Shown: in pieces, positions 62,900-64,000 of the stretch | How the letters are laid out: every line of letters starts with the position of its first letter | How positions within the stretch are numbered: position 1 is the stretch's first letter | From: Atriophallophorus winterbourni | Lineage: Eukaryota; Platyhelminthes; Trematoda; Plagiorchiida; Microphallidae | Length of the DNA stretch: 64,000 nucleotides | Reading direction: 5' to 3' | Assembly (NCBI GenBank): GCA_013407085.1 | Contig: JACCGJ010001849.1 | Span: 1 to 64,000 of the forward strand | Notes under the pieces: model-generated | Seen by the model: only the letters and a program-made list of their open reading frames with translations | Database searches by the model: none | What the model was told of the DNA's origin: nothing | Made by a program: the position numbers and the translations under genes

Positions 62900-64000
62900 T
62901 GAGATCTGTCAATGAATGAGTAACACATTAGCGCCTATAGCGACGGTGAGATTCATCGCGTACCAGATGGTTAAATCCGTTTCTAAAGAATGCTAAGGTC
63001 CCGTGAATATAACACGCATTATTAAATAGGCATTGCTGGTATTTGCTGACTGCATAGTCTTCCGGTATGTATTCAATTATCAGTTGAAGAACTACCATCT
63101 CATTCCGTCGAATGTATGGTAAATGTGTAATTGTGGTTGTCAAAATGGCACATGTTTAAACTCAGCATGAATAATCATACTACTATTTGCCAGTAAACAA
63201 TTTACAGAACTACCTTATTGATAAATATGTCAGCAGTAAATGTCATTTTGTAGGGAGATGTCCAATTTGAATATTGTAATTGTTGTAAAATGCAACATCG
63301 CGATAGTCCAAACAACCACAGATATTACTCACCACATCCTGTCGTAAAATAACATCTAGTGGAAGCTCTCATTACTCCACTGCTTGCTTCAAAACATCGA
63401 AATATTTTGATTCTGCTATGCGCCAGAAAATTTATCGCATTCTCTTTTCAATTATCAAAGACACCGCGTTGATTTGCCTCAGTAATATGAACACATGGAT
63501 TGCCACAGCAAGACTAAAACTCGGAAGAAGTGTGTTAAATTCGGTTACATTTCATTAGAGATCTTTGAACTGGAAAAGATTGGCGTATAACTATGTTTAG
63601 TTCGCCGAATGATATTTTGTTCCAGGGTCGCCTAAGCAAAAAGAGCAAAATTATATCACTTTAATTATTTCCGATCCCAGGAAATAAAATTTCCACTTAT
63701 GAAGAAAATTCAATAAACGATTAAAATTAATAGTTTTATTTCCACAATTAAGCAACCGTATCAAAGAATCGAGACTTCACGTAAAATGACCGTGGATTAG
63801 CTTACCACATCGCCCGGAGTAATTAAAGTTTCGATTCAACAATCCGCTTAATGATCACACGGTAACCAACTGCTAATGCTAATGACCCTAGCAACCACGT
63901 GGGCTATGGGGTTGAATCTGAGGAGGTTACGGGATGAGAGTTAAGACAAGAGCTTAATTCACACGAAGCATTCGATTCTTACTGGTTTGTGATCAGCTCT
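62900..64000 (+). repeat. Composite repeat AB, copy 5, A part, runs off the window
   Basis: This is the reverse-complement partner of 4110-5190 and the best-preserved A copy. The minus frame at 62928-63143 is open for 71 codons: RNEMVVLQLIIEYIPEDYAV, then NNACYIHG, then RNGFNHLVRD. The paired frame at about 5060-5200 has two stops. The B part is expected beyond 64000. Confidence 0.8.

Noticed and set aside
1..64000. Bacterial or phage content, CRISPR arrays, operons
   Set aside because: No long open frames, ribosome binding sites or regular repeat-spacer arrays. Introns and LINEs show a eukaryotic origin.

Overview
The window looks like gene-poor, AT-rich animal nuclear DNA. The evidence is one clear gene with GT-AG introns (161-400 bp), decayed non-LTR retrotransposons whose last codons can still be read, a fold-back MITE, hammerhead-ribozyme-like motifs, many diverged interspersed repeats, and an assembly gap of exactly 1000 N. 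The HES-like bHLH protein, the CR1-like LINEs and the hammerhead elements would suit a flatworm such as a trematode. That placement is an inference; the window holds no species-specific marker. There are no bacterial operons or CRISPR arrays, and I can support no tRNA or rRNA gene.

The one confident gene is at 30629-32351 on the minus strand. It has four exons with matching splice phases and encodes a 295-residue HES/hairy-like bHLH repressor ending in WRPYL, a Groucho/TLE-binding type of tail. A CpG-rich upstream segment (about 32390-32580) carries two CCAAT boxes and two CACGCG class-C sites of the kind bound by HES proteins.

The large-scale structure is the most striking part. The outer sequence forms an old, diverged inverted duplication. 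Blocks from about 4.1-28.1 kb reappear reverse-complemented and in mirror order at about 44.7-64.0 kb. The sum of paired coordinates stays near 71-73 kb, except for the outermost pair, which is offset by left-arm insertions. The HES gene sits in the spacer of about 16 kb between the arms. Within the arms, repeat units I call AB, D, E and F recur, including what looks like a tandem duplication (AB-D, then AB-D2). A segment of about 140 bp inside D occurs four times at roughly 93-96% identity while much of its flanking sequence is far more diverged.

Mobile DNA falls into four groups. Three minus-strand copies of one LINE carry its C-terminal C2HC finger (7.6-8.3, 23.0-23.8 and 50.2-50.4 kb). 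A decayed CR1-like LINE with an FADD box (42.56-43.68 kb, with its thumb region at 39.46-40.06 kb) is apparently split by a plus-strand element carrying an ORF1 relic and a short repeat tail (about 41.26-42.57 kb). A scattered small element carries type-I hammerhead motifs with a minimal stem III (34.2 and 40.2 kb, with decayed relatives at 40.8, 45.9, 51.0 and 60.4 kb). A near-perfect 201-bp palindromic fold-back element lies at 61008-61208. The remaining sequence shows only weak or unassigned open frames. The best of these is a minus-strand exon pair at 59648-60094, joined across a 54-bp intron, with a decayed mirror copy at about 10970-11345.
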